Origin: Palauibacter sp022826685
GTDB taxonomy: Bacteria; Gemmatimonadota; Gemmatimonadetes; Palauibacterales; Palauibacteraceae
Assembly (NCBI RefSeq): GCF_965221685.1
Contig: NZ_OZ244907.1
Length of the DNA stretch: 64,000 nt
Direction: 5' to 3' (one strand)
How positions within the stretch are numbered: position 1 is the stretch's first letter; each line of letters begins with the position of its first letter. Made by a program: the position numbers and the translations under genes. Positions 1 through 8,407 of the stretch are shown piece after piece. The notes beneath the pieces are model-generated. The model saw only the letters and a program-made list of their open reading frames with translations. It made no database searches and was not told where the DNA came from.

Positions 1-2013
1 GTAGTCGTCCTGGGGGAGCCCGGCGGAGATGTCGCGCCACGTCTGCCCGTAGTCGCGCGTCTCCCACAGGTGCGGGGTGAAGTCGTCGAGGCGGTGGTTG
101 TCGACGGCCATGTACGCGGTGCCGGCATCCGTGGGCGACGCCTCGATGTTGCCGATCCAGGTCTCGGCGGGCAGGCCGGGCACGCGGTCGCGGACGTTCG
201 TCCACGTCGCGCCGTTGTCGCGCGTGATCTGCACGTTGCCGTCGTCGGTGCCGACCCAGATCACGCCCGGTTCGAACTCGTCCTCGGCGATGGTGAGGAT
301 CGTGGTGTGGAATTCGGCTGCGGTGTTGTCGAGGTAGATCTCGCCGCCCGAATCGAGCTGCTTCTCCGGGTCGTCGGTGGTGAGGTCGGGGCTGATCACG
401 TCCCACGAGTGGCCGTAGTCGTTGCTGCGGAAGACGACGTTGCCCCCCCAGTACACCGTCGCCGGGTCGTGCGGCGAGATGACGATCGGCGCGTCCCAGT
501 TGAAACGGTACCTCGCCTGGTACATCCCCTGCCCCACCGAGCCGATCATGAGCGGCCACGGCTCGATCGACCGCATCTGCCCCGAGTTCGTGTCCGTGAT
601 GCGGAAGTAGCCGCCCTGCGCGTTCGAGTAGATCAGGTTCGGCTGACCCGGCACCGGCACGGTGTAGAAGCCGTCGCCGCCGGAGACGGTGTAGAAATAG
701 CCGGGCAGGATGCCGCGGCGGTCGTTGAGCCGGCTCGGCCCGCACCAGTTGCCGTTGTCCTGCAGCCCGCCGCACACGTAGTACGGGTCGCGGTCGTCGA
801 CGAAGATGTGGTAATACTGCGCGAGGCTGAAGTTGCGGAAGATGTGGAAGTTGGCGCCTCCGTCGTACGACACCTGCATGCCGCCGTCCGAGCCCGAGAG
901 GATCCGCTCACCGTCTTCCGGGTCGATCCAGTACGCCTGGTGGTCGCCGTGCACGTCGTTGGCGATGCGCTCGAAGGTCTGGCCCCCGTCGGTCGATTTC
1001 GACAGCCCGCCCGAGAGCGTGTACAGCGTCTCGTGGTCGGACGGGTCGACGTAGACGTCGGAGTAGTAGAAGGGCCGGAAGTTGAGCTGGTTCTTGTTGT
1101 CGTTGACCATCTCCCAGGTCTCGCCGTAGTCGTCGGACATGAAGAGCGTGCCGGCGGTGGGGTATTCCGTGATCAGGTAGACGATGTTCGGACGGGACTG
1201 CGCCACGCTGACGCCGATGCGGGCCATGGGTTCGTCCGGCGTGGTCGTGATCTTCTTCCACGAGATGCCGCCGTCGCGCGACACATAGAGCGCCGTCTCC
1301 TTGCCCCCGTCGTCAAAGCGCCACGGCAGACGGCGGAAGGTCCACATGCCCGCGTAGACGTTGCGAGGGTTCGTCAGGTCGATGTCGATGTCCGAGCACC
1401 CCGTGTCCTCGTCGATGAACAGCACGTGGTCCCACGTCTGTCCACCGTCGGTCGTGCGGAAGACGCCGCGCTCCCGGTTGGGGCCCCATTCGTGGCCCAT
1501 CGCGCAGACCAGGGCGACATCGGGGTCGCGCGGGTCGACAACGATGCGCTTGATGCGTTCGCTGTCCTCGAGGCCGAGGTGGGTCCAGGTGGCGCCGCCA
1601 TCGGTCGAACGGTACACGCCGTCGCCGTACGAGACCGAGTTGCGCGGGTCGCCCTCGCCGGAGCCGAGCCAGACGACGTTGTGGTCGGAGGGGGCCAGCG
1701 TCAACGCCCCGACCGAGTAGGTGTTCTCGTCGTCCCACTGATGCTCGAAGGTCACGCCCCCGTTGGTCGTCTTCCAGACGCCCCCGTTGGCCGCTCCGAC
1801 CCAGAAGGTCCGCGGATCGCCCGGTACGCCGATGATGGCGGACACCCGTCCGCCCATGTTCACGGGACCGATGTGCCGCCACTCGATGTCGCCCAGCGCA
1901 GCCGAGATGGCGGCGGGGCTCTGGGCCTGCGACGGTGTGGCAGCGACCGGTGTGACGGCGAGAAGGGCGAAGAGTGCGAGGGCGAGCCGGAATGCGCTGC
2001 GCGGCAACTTCAT
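1..2013 (-). CDS. Secreted VPS10/BNR-repeat beta-propeller protein (sialidase-like), 3' end cut by window edge
   Basis: The frame is open from the ATG at 2013 to the window edge, giving at least 671 codons; the C-terminus lies outside. The N-terminus (MKLPRSAFRL, then a Leu/Ala-rich stretch ending near ATPSQAQS) is a typical Sec signal peptide. The mature part repeats short Asp-box motifs such as STDGG.TW, RTTDGG.TW, SRDGGISW and TRDNGATW. These mark the bladed propellers of the VPS10/sortilin and BNR-glycosidase superfamily. Such proteins of about 1000 residues are abundant in Gemmatimonadota and Bacteroidota exoproteomes, where they are often called glycosyl hydrolases without a proven substrate. 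The role here is probably extracellular binding or hydrolysis; sialidase activity cannot be claimed. It stands alone, followed upstream by tRNA-Val. Confidence 0.88.
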   Translation of the reverse strand, partial: MKLPRSAFRLALALFALLAVTPVAATPSQAQSPAAISAALGDIEWRHIGPVNMGGRVSAIIGVPGDPRTFWVGAANGGVWKTTNGGVTFEHQWDDENTYSVGALTLAPSDHNVVWLGSGEGDPRNSVSYGDGVYRSTDGGATWTHLGLEDSERIKRIVVDPRDPDVALVCAMGHEWGPNRERGVFRTTDGGQTWDHVLFIDEDTGCSDIDIDLTNPRNVYAGMWTFRRLPWRFDDGGKETALYVSRDGGISWKKITTTPDEPMARIGVSVAQSRPNIVYLITEYPTAGTLFMSDDYGETWEMVNDNKNQLNFRPFYYSDVYVDPSDHETLYTLSGGLSKSTDGGQTFERIANDVHGDHQAYWIDPEDGERILSGSDGGMQVSYDGGANFHIFRNFSLAQYYHIFVDDRDPYYVCGGLQDNGNWCGPSRLNDRRGILPGYFYTVSGGDGFYTVPVPGQPNLIYSNAQGGYFRITDTNSGQMRSIEPWPLMIGSVGQGMYQARYRFNWDAPIVISPHDPATVYWGGNVVFRSNDYGHSWDVISPDLTTDDPEKQLDSGGEIYLDNTAAEFHTTILTIAEDEFEPGVIWVGTDDGNVQITRDNGATWTNVRDRVPGLPAETWIGNIEASPTDAGTAYMAVDNHRLDDFTPHLWETRDYGQTWRDISAGLPQDDY

Positions 2014-2075
2014 GAGAGTTTCTCCCGGGATGGTTGGTGGAGGGTCGGAGAACCCTCCAGATCGCGTAAGCTCAA

Positions 2076-2150
2076 TGGGCGAAGAGGGATTCGAACCCCC
2101 GACCTCCTGCTTGTAAGGCAGGCGCTCTGAACCGGCTGAGCTATTCGCCC
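2076..2150 (-). tRNA. tRNA-Val (anticodon UAC)
   Basis: The minus strand folds into a full cloverleaf. The acceptor stem GGGCGAA pairs with TTCGCCC, the discriminator is A (complement of position 2076), and the D arm is GCTCAGCCGGTTCAGAGC. The anticodon stem CCTGC/GCAGG carries loop CTTACAA, so the anticodon is UAC (Val). The T arm contains GGGGGTTCGAATCCC. The 3' CCA is not encoded. Confidence 0.97.
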
Positions 2151-2208
2151 CGAATCGTGGCCATCCGCGCGGCGTTGCGGCGGGGCCTCCCCGGGCCGAT
2201 CCCCGCGA

Positions 2209-2259
2209 GCCGAGCCGGTGCTGGCCGAGCCGGCGCTAGCTGAGCCGGCGCCAGCCGAG
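2209..2259. repeat. 15-bp minisatellite, about 3.4 copies
   Basis: Units start at 2209, 2224 and 2239, with a partial copy at 2254. The consensus is GCCGAGCCGGCGCTG with one to three changes per copy. The array covers the 3' end and stop codon of the small membrane-protein gene at 2236-2460. The rest of 2151-2235, between that gene and the tRNA, shows nothing else recognisable. Confidence 0.85.
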
Positions 2260-2460
2260 GATCAGTCCGGCGGGCAGGAACACCACATAGCCCAGGATGA
2301 GCAGGAGCGGCGCGGCCGTCACGGACCCCCGGTCGAGCAGCACGTATCCGGCGGCGATCGACGTGAGGCCGAGCGCGAACGCCACGTAGTTGGCCACTCC
2401 GAACTGGAGGCCCCGGGCGGGGGCGTTCCCACTCCTCCGGTCGCGTCTTCCCTGATTCAT
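2236..2460 (-). CDS. Small two-TM membrane protein (DUF3098-like)
   Basis: This 74-residue protein has a short basic, Asn/Arg-rich N-terminus. Two hydrophobic segments follow, at about residues 24-42 and 50-66, separated by a polar turn (LDRGSV). The layout, with an NYVAFALG start to helix 1, a proline/glycine-rich second helix and a tiny cytosolic tail, resembles the DUF3098 small membrane proteins, whose function is unknown. The stop codon lies in the 15-bp repeat array, so the last residues may vary between strains. It sits 73 bp downstream of rluD and may be the last gene of that operon. No good ribosome binding site is seen before the ATG. Confidence 0.6.
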   Translation of the reverse strand: MNQGRRDRRSGNAPARGLQFGVANYVAFALGLTSIAAGYVLLDRGSVTAAPLLLILGYVVFLPAGLILGWRRLS

Positions 2461-2533
2461 GCGGGGACGCTAGACGTCCCCCCGACATGCGTCAACCACG
2501 ATGGGGGCGCATTCCCGGCGCGCCGGGAGCACC

Positions 2534-3526
2534 TCACGAACTCGCCCGGGCCCATTCCGAGGCCTCCAGGAGCGGCGAAGGCAGCGGCGAGGCGAAGGAC
2601 AGCGCCTCGCCGGTTCCGGGGTGCTCAAACGCGAGGTGCGCGGCGTGCAGGAAGAGTCGCCCGGCCCGGCGCCGGAGCTCTCCGGCCCAGCGGCCGCCCG
2701 CGCCGCCGAAGCCGCGTTCCCAGTTCGGCCCGTAGATGGGGTCCGCGACGACCGGGTGTCCGAGCGATCCGAGGTGCACCCGAATCTGGTGCGTCCTCCC
2801 CGTGGCGAGCCGCACGGCGAGCACCTCCGCGGCGTTCCAGCGTTCCAGGCGCTTGAAGTGCGTGACCGCGGGCCGTCCGGTCTCGCGCACGGCCATCCGC
2901 TTCCGGTCGCGCGGGTCGCGCCCGATCGGGCGATCGACCGTGAAGCGCTCCTCGTCGAGGTGTCCCCAGACCGCGGCGACGTACCCGCGCTCGACCTCGC
3001 GGCGGTGGAGCGCGGCGGACAGCGCCCGATGCGCCTCGTCCCGGCGCGCGACGAGCATGAGCCCGCTCGTGTCCTTGTCCAGCCGGTGCACGATCCCGGG
3101 CCGGCGGTCCCCCCCGATGCTCGACAGGCCGCCGAGGTGAAAGAGGAGGGCGTTCACAAGCGTGCCGCCCGGATGGCCGGGCGCGGGGTGGACGACGAGT
3201 CCCGCCGGCTTCTCGACCACCGCGAGGTCGTCGTCCGCGTATCGGACTTCGACGGGGATGTCCTCGGGCTCCAGCCGGGTGGACACCGGAGGCGGCAGGT
3301 CGATCTCGATCCGATCTCCCGCCCGCGGCCGATACCGCTTCCTCGGGACCTGTCCGTCGACGGTCACCCGGCCGTCGGAGATGAGCTGCACGACCCGGGC
3401 CCGGCTCAGCGAGAGACGTTCGGCCAGCAGGCGGTCGAGCCGGTCGCCGGCGGCGCCCTCGCCCTCGCAGATCTCGATGAGCCGCCGCCCGCCCGCACCC
3501 TCCGCATCGGATTCGGGCGGACTCAC
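2534..3526 (-). CDS. rluD: Ribosomal large-subunit pseudouridine synthase RluD family
   Basis: This 330-residue enzyme would convert uridines in 23S rRNA (helix 69 in E. coli) to pseudouridine. Residues about 28-75 form an S4 RNA-binding domain. The catalytic domain follows, with the signature HRLDKDTSG and catalytic Asp near residue 150, then the TGRTHQIRVHL and GDPIYG-type motifs (here ADPIYG). Length and domain order match RluC/RluD proteins. It follows lspA by one base and ends the divIVA-ileS-dksA-lspA operon, the same place the homologue (ylyB) has in Firmicutes. RluC or another paralogue is possible, so the exact target uridines are inferred. Confidence 0.93.
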   Translation of the reverse strand: MSPPESDAEGAGGRRLIEICEGEGAAGDRLDRLLAERLSLSRARVVQLISDGRVTVDGQVPRKRYRPRAGDRIEIDLPPPVSTRLEPEDIPVEVRYADDDLAVVEKPAGLVVHPAPGHPGGTLVNALLFHLGGLSSIGGDRRPGIVHRLDKDTSGLMLVARRDEAHRALSAALHRREVERGYVAAVWGHLDEERFTVDRPIGRDPRDRKRMAVRETGRPAVTHFKRLERWNAAEVLAVRLATGRTHQIRVHLGSLGHPVVADPIYGPNWERGFGGAGGRWAGELRRRAGRLFLHAAHLAFEHPGTGEALSFASPLPSPLLEASEWARASS

Positions 3527-3527
3527 T

Positions 3528-4067
3528 TCACTCGGGGGTCGCCTCCGCCGCCGCAGCCGCCACCTCCCTCTCGCGCCGGCCCTCGAGCCAGAACGAGATC
3601 AGCAGCAGCACCGCACCGACCGTCACGGCGGAATCCGCGATGTTGAAGATGGGGAAACGGCTCGCACCGATGCCGAAGTCGAGGAAGTCGACGACGCCGG
3701 CTTCCAGCCGGATGCGATCCCAGATGTTGCCGAGCGCGCCGGCGGATACGAGGGAGATGGCGAGGATGCGAAGCCGGTCGGAGGACGGGGTGCCGCGGTA
3801 GATGATGCCGAGCACGCCGAGCGCGATCAGGGAGAGAACGAGAAAGAAGATCCGTGAATGTTCGCCGATGTCGAGCCCGAAGGCCGCGCCGCGGTTGTGC
3901 GTGTAGGTGAAGCGGAAGAAGTCGCCGATCACCGGGGTCCGCTCGTACAGTTCGAACGTGTTCATGACCCACGCCTTGGTCACGATGTCCAGCGCGAGGA
4001 TGACGACGATCGGAACGAGCGTCAGCCAGAGGCGGACGGCGAGATCGCGTCCGGGAGCTTCAGGCAC
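3528..4067 (-). CDS. lspA: Lipoprotein signal peptidase II
   Basis: This 179-residue inner-membrane aspartyl protease removes signal peptides from prolipoproteins after diacylglyceryl transfer. Four hydrophobic helices are visible. The conserved NRGAAFG motif is at about residues 58-64. The two catalytic aspartates lie in GVVDFLDF (about D127) and FNIADSAV (about D145). The start is GTG at 4067, inside the end of dksA (8-bp overlap), which suggests translational coupling. The tail is Ala/Glu-rich (VAAAAAEA) and not conserved in the family. Confidence 0.95.
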   Translation of the reverse strand: MPEAPGRDLAVRLWLTLVPIVVILALDIVTKAWVMNTFELYERTPVIGDFFRFTYTHNRGAAFGLDIGEHSRIFFLVLSLIALGVLGIIYRGTPSSDRLRILAISLVSAGALGNIWDRIRLEAGVVDFLDFGIGASRFPIFNIADSAVTVGAVLLLISFWLEGRREREVAAAAAEATPE

Positions 4068-4437
4068 CCGTCTCCTCCTTCTCCTTGCACCGGATGCAGA
4101 GCCGCGCGTGCGGGAGGGCGTCGAGCCGCTCGAAGCTGATCTCCTCGTCGCAGTCCTCGCACCTTCCGAATTGCTCCGGGTTCCGATAGAGCCGCCTCAG
4201 CGCCTCGTCGATGTGGTAGAGCAGCCGACCCTCCTTGCTCGCGAACAGGAACGCCTTCTCGCGCTCCATGGCGTCCGTCCCCTGGTCCGCCATGTGGAAG
4301 CTGTAGGCGGCCAGATCGCTGTCCGCCCCCTGAAGGGAACTCGTGAACGAGTCGTCGTACTGGCCGAGCTCCCGCGTCGCGCGCGCCCGGGCCGCCAGCA
4401 GTCTCTTCTCGATGTGCTTCCGTTGTTCCGCGTTCAT
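4060..4437 (-). CDS. DksA/TraR-family C4 zinc-finger protein
   Basis: This 125-residue protein has an N-terminal coiled coil (residues about 1-85, containing DLAAYSFHMADQGTD) and a C-terminal four-cysteine zinc finger (CEDC ... CIRC). That is the plan of the DksA/TraR proteins that enter the RNA polymerase secondary channel. The coiled-coil motif is closest to the YlyA/YteA type found next to ileS and lspA in Firmicutes. The ATG at 4437 lies 5 bp after the frameshift-corrected end of ileS. A longer reading frame upstream exists only because ileS is read in another frame. A role in transcription of stress or translation genes is inferred. Confidence 0.85.
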   Translation of the reverse strand: MNAEQRKHIEKRLLAARARATRELGQYDDSFTSSLQGADSDLAAYSFHMADQGTDAMEREKAFLFASKEGRLLYHIDEALRRLYRNPEQFGRCEDCDEEISFERLDALPHARLCIRCKEKEETGA

Positions 4438-4513
4438 CCTTCTCAAGCGCGTTCGTCGACCCCGCCGATTCCGATGCGGACCTCGACGTCGTCGATCTTC
4501 ACCACGGCCGTAC

Positions 4514-7500
4514 TCAGGCCTCCCCGGGGGACCGACCCCGTCTGCACTTCCACGGCCAGCGTCTCGCCGGCAACGTAGCCGCATGCGCCGACACGGCCCG
4601 TTCCAGATCCTGCGGGCCCGCCACGCCGAGGCGGATGCGATCGGCGACTTCGAGTCCCGCATCGCGCCGCAGCCGCTGGACGCGGTTCACGATCTCCCGC
4701 GCGTAACCTTCGGCTCGCAGCGCATCATCGATCTCGGTATCCAGGGCCGCGAGGTAACCGCCTCCCGTCGCCACGGCGAGATCGGTGAGCGTCTCCTCCT
4801 GAATCACGAGGTCTTCGGGCGACACCTGAACCCGTTCGCCTCCGATCTCGATGTCGAGCGGCTCCCCGTCCCGGAGCCTTGTCAGGGCTACCGTATCCAG
4901 ATCCGCGATCCCGGCCGCGACGGCCGGCGTGCGCGCTCCGTGTTTCGGACCCAGCGCCCCGAAGCGCGGCTTCGCGTATAGCCGGGTAAGATCTTCGCTA
5001 TCCCCCAGCGACACAACCTTTTTAACGTTGAGTTCTTCCATCGCAAGCGCCGCCATCGGGTCCGCGAGCGCCCGTCCCTCCGGCAGAACCGCGTGCAGCG
5101 TCTGCAGCGGCTGCCGAATCCGGACCCCCGCCTTTTCCCGTGCGGCGCGGCCCAGCGCCACCAGGCGCCGGACATCGTCCATCGCCTGTTCGAGTTCGGG
5201 CTCCGAATGCCCTTCCGGCTCCGGGAAGTCCGCCAGGTGGACGGATGCTTCGTCCGTGAGCGCCCGGTACAGCCAGTCGGACATGAACGGGGCGTACGGG
5301 GCGAGCAGCCGCGCGGTCGTGGCGAGACATTCGTGGAGCGTCGCGAAGGCGTCGGCGCTCGCGGCCTCGGTCCCCGGTTGCGTCGCCCAGAAGCGGTCGC
5401 GGCTCCGGCGCACGTACCAGTTCGACACGTCGTCGAGTACGAACTCCTGGATGGCGCGCGCCCCGGCCGTGAGGTCGAACGACTCCAGCGCTTCCCCCAC
5501 GAGCCGCACGACCCGGTCGAGGCGGGCGAGCACCCAGCGGTCGAGGTCGATTCGGTCGGAGACAGGGGCCGCAGGGGACGCGGCGTGGGACCACCCCTCT
5601 TCGTTCGCGTAGAGGGCGAAGAAGCGGTACGTGTGGCGGAGCGTGGCGAACAGCTTGCGGTCGGTCTCGCGCAGCGCCGACGGGTCCCACCGCTTCGGTA
5701 CCCAGGGGTTGGACCCCGAGAGGAAGTAGAAGCGCGTGACATCCGCCCCGTACGTGTCGAGCGCGTCGCGCGGATCCACCGCGTTGCCCCGCGACTTCGA
5801 CATCTTCCGTCCCTTTGCGTCGAGCACCTGGTCGTTGACGACGACGGCCCGGAACGGTGCGCGGTCGAAGAGGATAGTGGACAGCGCGAGGAGCGAGTAG
5901 AACCAGCCGCGCGTCTGGTCGACGCCCTCGGCGATGTAGTCGGCCGGGAAGTAGCGCTCGAAGGTTTCCCGGTTCTCGAACGGATAGTGCCACTGGGCGT
6001 AGGGCATGGAGCCGGAGTCGAACCACGCGTCGGCGACTTCCGGGACGCGGCGCATCGTGCCGCAGCATGCGTCGACGGTACAGCACCATTCGTATCCGTC
6101 GATCCCCGGCCGGTGGGGATCGAAGTCTTCGGGCAGGCCGCCGACGCGGCACCCCAGTTCCGCGAAGGATCCGAGCACCTCCCGGTGTTCGCACTCGGAG
6201 CAGAGCCAGATGGGCAGGGGAGTGCCCCAGTAACGCTCGCGCGAGAGCGCCCAGTCGATGTTGTTCTGCAGCCACTCGCCCATGCGGCCGGATCCCGTCT
6301 CGGGCGGATACCAGTCGATGGACGCGTTGTGCTTGAGCAGGCGCGACTTCACGGCGGTCGTCCGGATGTACCACGAATCGCGCGCCATGTAGAGAAGCGC
6401 ATCGTCGCAGCGCCAGCAGTGGGGATAGCTGTGTTCATACATCTCGCGCAGATACAGCTGGTCGTGCGCGACGGCCCAGTCGCGGAGCGCGCGTTCGGTC
6501 TCCCGATCCTTCACGTGCATCCCGGCGAGTCCGCCCGGCACGGTGTCGAGAAAGCGCCCGTCCCCGCCGACCGTGTGCTGCATCGGCAGTCCCGCCGCCT
6601 CGCCCAGCCGAAAGTCGTCCTCCCCGTACATCACCGCGGTGTGGACGACGCCCGTCCCCTCATCGACCGTGACGAAGTCCGCCTCCAGCACCGTCCACGC
6701 GGTATCGGAGCCGGCGCCGTCCACCGCGTTCGGGAAGAGCGGGCGGTAGCGCCGCCCGGCGAGTTCGTCGGCGCGCACCTCCCCGATGATCTCGTATGGG
6801 TGCCGCAGCACCTCGGCCACGCGGTCGCGGGCCAGGATGAGCACCTCTCCCGGCGAAGCCCCGCCGGGTCCGTCGTGCGCCCGCGCGGGGGTCGTGCCGC
6901 CGTCCGCGCCCTCGGGCAGCACGCGTACGCGGGCGTAGGGGATGTCGGGCCCCACGGCGAGGCCGAGGTTGCCCGGAAGCGTCCAGGGAGTTGTGGTCCA
7001 GCTCAGGATCCGCGCGGCGTCCGGGTCGTCGACGAGATGGAACTTCATGTAGACCGCGGGCTCGGTCACGTCGCGGTAGCCCTGGGCCACCTCGTGGCTC
7101 GAGAGGCCGGTGCCGCAGCGCGGACACGTCGGGATGACGCGGTACCCCCTGTACAGCAGGCCGCGCTTCTCGATCTCCGAGAGCGCCCACCAGCCCGACT
7201 CGATGAACTCCTTCGAGTACGTGACATACGGGTCGCCGTAGTCCAGCCAGTAGCCGATGTGCCGGGACAGCCGTTCCCAGGCGTCCTGGTAGCGGAACAC
7301 GTTGTTCCGGCACTTGTCGTTGAACTTCCGGATTCCGTAACGCTCGATGTCCGGCTTGCCGGAGATGCCGAGCGAGCGCTCGACCTCGAGTTCCACCGGC
7401 AGTCCGTGGGTGTCCCAGCCCGCCTTCCGCGGCACGTGGTAACCGGACATGGTGCGGTATCGGGCCACCGCGTCCTTGATCGTGCGGGCAAGGATGTGGT

Positions 7501-7666
7501 GGACGCCGGGCGCGGCGTTCGCGGTCGGCGGCCCCTCGTAGAACACGAAGTCCGGCGCAGCCGCCCGGGCCGCGAGGCTGCGCTCGAAGGTCTTCTCTTC
7601 CTCCCAGCTTCCGAGGACTTCGGCTTCGAGCCCGCGTACGGACTCCGGTATCGGCCGGTAGGCCAT
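4514..7666 (-). CDS. ileS: Isoleucyl-tRNA synthetase, type 2, with GXHH motif and a 3'-end frameshift
   Basis: The 1050-residue class I synthetase charges tRNA-Ile. Its size and domain order (catalytic core split by an editing domain, tRNA-binding and anticodon domains, C-terminal extension) match the eukaryote-like type-2 clade. The HXGH signature is replaced by GVHH (residues 54-57). KMSKS is intact near residue 620. Zinc-type Cys pairs occur (CPRC, CWRC). The last 20 or so residues of this frame (from ATLPARRW) do not look like the family. The next frame encodes a normal end, YVAGETLAVEV through VVKIDDVEVRIGI, and stops at 4443, just before dksA. One missing base near 4575-4582 explains this. 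divIVA lies 78 bp upstream. Confidence 0.95.
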   Translation of the reverse strand: MAYRPIPESVRGLEAEVLGSWEEEKTFERSLAARAAAPDFVFYEGPPTANAAPGVHHILARTIKDAVARYRTMSGYHVPRKAGWDTHGLPVELEVERSLGISGKPDIERYGIRKFNDKCRNNVFRYQDAWERLSRHIGYWLDYGDPYVTYSKEFIESGWWALSEIEKRGLLYRGYRVIPTCPRCGTGLSSHEVAQGYRDVTEPAVYMKFHLVDDPDAARILSWTTTPWTLPGNLGLAVGPDIPYARVRVLPEGADGGTTPARAHDGPGGASPGEVLILARDRVAEVLRHPYEIIGEVRADELAGRRYRPLFPNAVDGAGSDTAWTVLEADFVTVDEGTGVVHTAVMYGEDDFRLGEAAGLPMQHTVGGDGRFLDTVPGGLAGMHVKDRETERALRDWAVAHDQLYLREMYEHSYPHCWRCDDALLYMARDSWYIRTTAVKSRLLKHNASIDWYPPETGSGRMGEWLQNNIDWALSRERYWGTPLPIWLCSECEHREVLGSFAELGCRVGGLPEDFDPHRPGIDGYEWCCTVDACCGTMRRVPEVADAWFDSGSMPYAQWHYPFENRETFERYFPADYIAEGVDQTRGWFYSLLALSTILFDRAPFRAVVVNDQVLDAKGRKMSKSRGNAVDPRDALDTYGADVTRFYFLSGSNPWVPKRWDPSALRETDRKLFATLRHTYRFFALYANEEGWSHAASPAAPVSDRIDLDRWVLARLDRVVRLVGEALESFDLTAGARAIQEFVLDDVSNWYVRRSRDRFWATQPGTEAASADAFATLHECLATTARLLAPYAPFMSDWLYRALTDEASVHLADFPEPEGHSEPELEQAMDDVRRLVALGRAAREKAGVRIRQPLQTLHAVLPEGRALADPMAALAMEELNVKKVVSLGDSEDLTRLYAKPRFGALGPKHGARTPAVAAGIADLDTVALTRLRDGEPLDIEIGGERVQVSPEDLVIQEETLTDLAVATGGGYLAALDTEIDDALRAEGYAREIVNRVQRLRRDAGLEVADRIRLGVAGPQDLERAVSAHAATLPARRWPWKCRRGRSPGEA

Positions 7667-7744
7667 GGAGGTGCTCCGTCTGGTTATTCCTGGATGGTCG
7701 ACGCAGTCGTCGGAACGGCGGGCGTGCGCAGCGGGGTGCTGCGG

Positions 7745-8407
7745 TCAGGTCGACGCGGCGCCCGAACCGCCGGCGTCGACCCGGCTAATCGATGGAGGCG
7801 GGGGCTCGGTATTGGACTCCGGAGCGACAGACTCGGCAGCGATGGGCTCGGCGGCGATGGGCTCGGCGGCGGCGACCTCGCGCGCCCCGTCTCCGCTCCC
7901 CCCTCGCAGCCGCTCGATGAACCGGTCGAGATCGCCGGCTCCGTCGCCGAACCGTTCATCCTCGAAGTCGAGGTATTCGTCGAAGCGCTCGAACAGTTTC
8001 CGCAGCGCGGCGAGGAAGCGGCCCCGGGTCGCCTTCAGGTCTTCGATCTTGTCGTGGCAGAGACGGACGGCCCGCTCCGCGTCGGCGAGCACGGCGTCCG
8101 CGCGCATCTCGGCCTCGCGGAGCCGCACGGCCGCGTCGCGCTCGGACTGCAGGCGGGCCTCCTCGCGCAGCTCCTGTGCGGCCAGGAGCGCTTCGTTGAG
8201 GGCCTTCTCGCGGGCCCGGTAGCTCTCCAACTGGTGTTTCTGCTGCTCGATCCGGTCGCTGAGCACGACGTGCTCGCGCACGTGGCGTTCAAGGCAATCC
8301 GCCACAACCGCGAGAAACGCATCGACCTGCTGTGCGTCGTACCCGCGCACGGAACGCCTGAAGTCGTCCTTCTTCTTGCGGACGTCAAGCGGTGTCAGGT
8401 CGATCAT
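7745..8407 (-). CDS. divIVA: DivIVA-family cell-division/polarity coiled-coil protein
   Basis: This 220-residue protein begins with the DivIVA membrane-binding module: LTPLDVRKKKDDF, then RGYDAQQVDAFL. A long heptad coiled coil follows to about residue 160. It would bind negatively curved membrane at septum or poles and recruit division partners. The tail is Ala/Glu/Pro-rich and includes AAEPI repeats encoded by a 15-bp tandem repeat at 7826-7870. The gene lies between yggS, whose stop it overlaps by 4 bp, and ileS, the same order as the ylmE-...-divIVA-ileS segment of Gram-positive division clusters. sepF and ylmG are not present in between. Confidence 0.92.
   Translation of the reverse strand: MIDLTPLDVRKKKDDFRRSVRGYDAQQVDAFLAVVADCLERHVREHVVLSDRIEQQKHQLESYRAREKALNEALLAAQELREEARLQSERDAAVRLREAEMRADAVLADAERAVRLCHDKIEDLKATRGRFLAALRKLFERFDEYLDFEDERFGDGAGDLDRFIERLRGGSGDGAREVAAAEPIAAEPIAAESVAPESNTEPPPPSISRVDAGGSGAAST
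7826..7870. repeat. 15-bp in-frame tandem repeat in divIVA
   Basis: Two identical copies of GATGGGCTCGGCGGC (7841-7855 and 7856-7870) follow a third imperfect copy at 7826-7840. On the coding strand they give AAEPI units in the DivIVA tail. Copy-number change would keep the frame. Confidence 0.8.

Noticed and set aside
70..2130. Long plus-strand reading frame (686 codons) with Val/Arg/Asp-rich product
   Set aside because: It is antisense to the beta-propeller gene and runs into tRNA-Val; the product is low-complexity and typical of GC-rich shadow frames.
7667..7744. T-box or other riboswitch before ileS
   Set aside because: Only 78 bp separate divIVA from ileS, with no T-box sequence or terminator.
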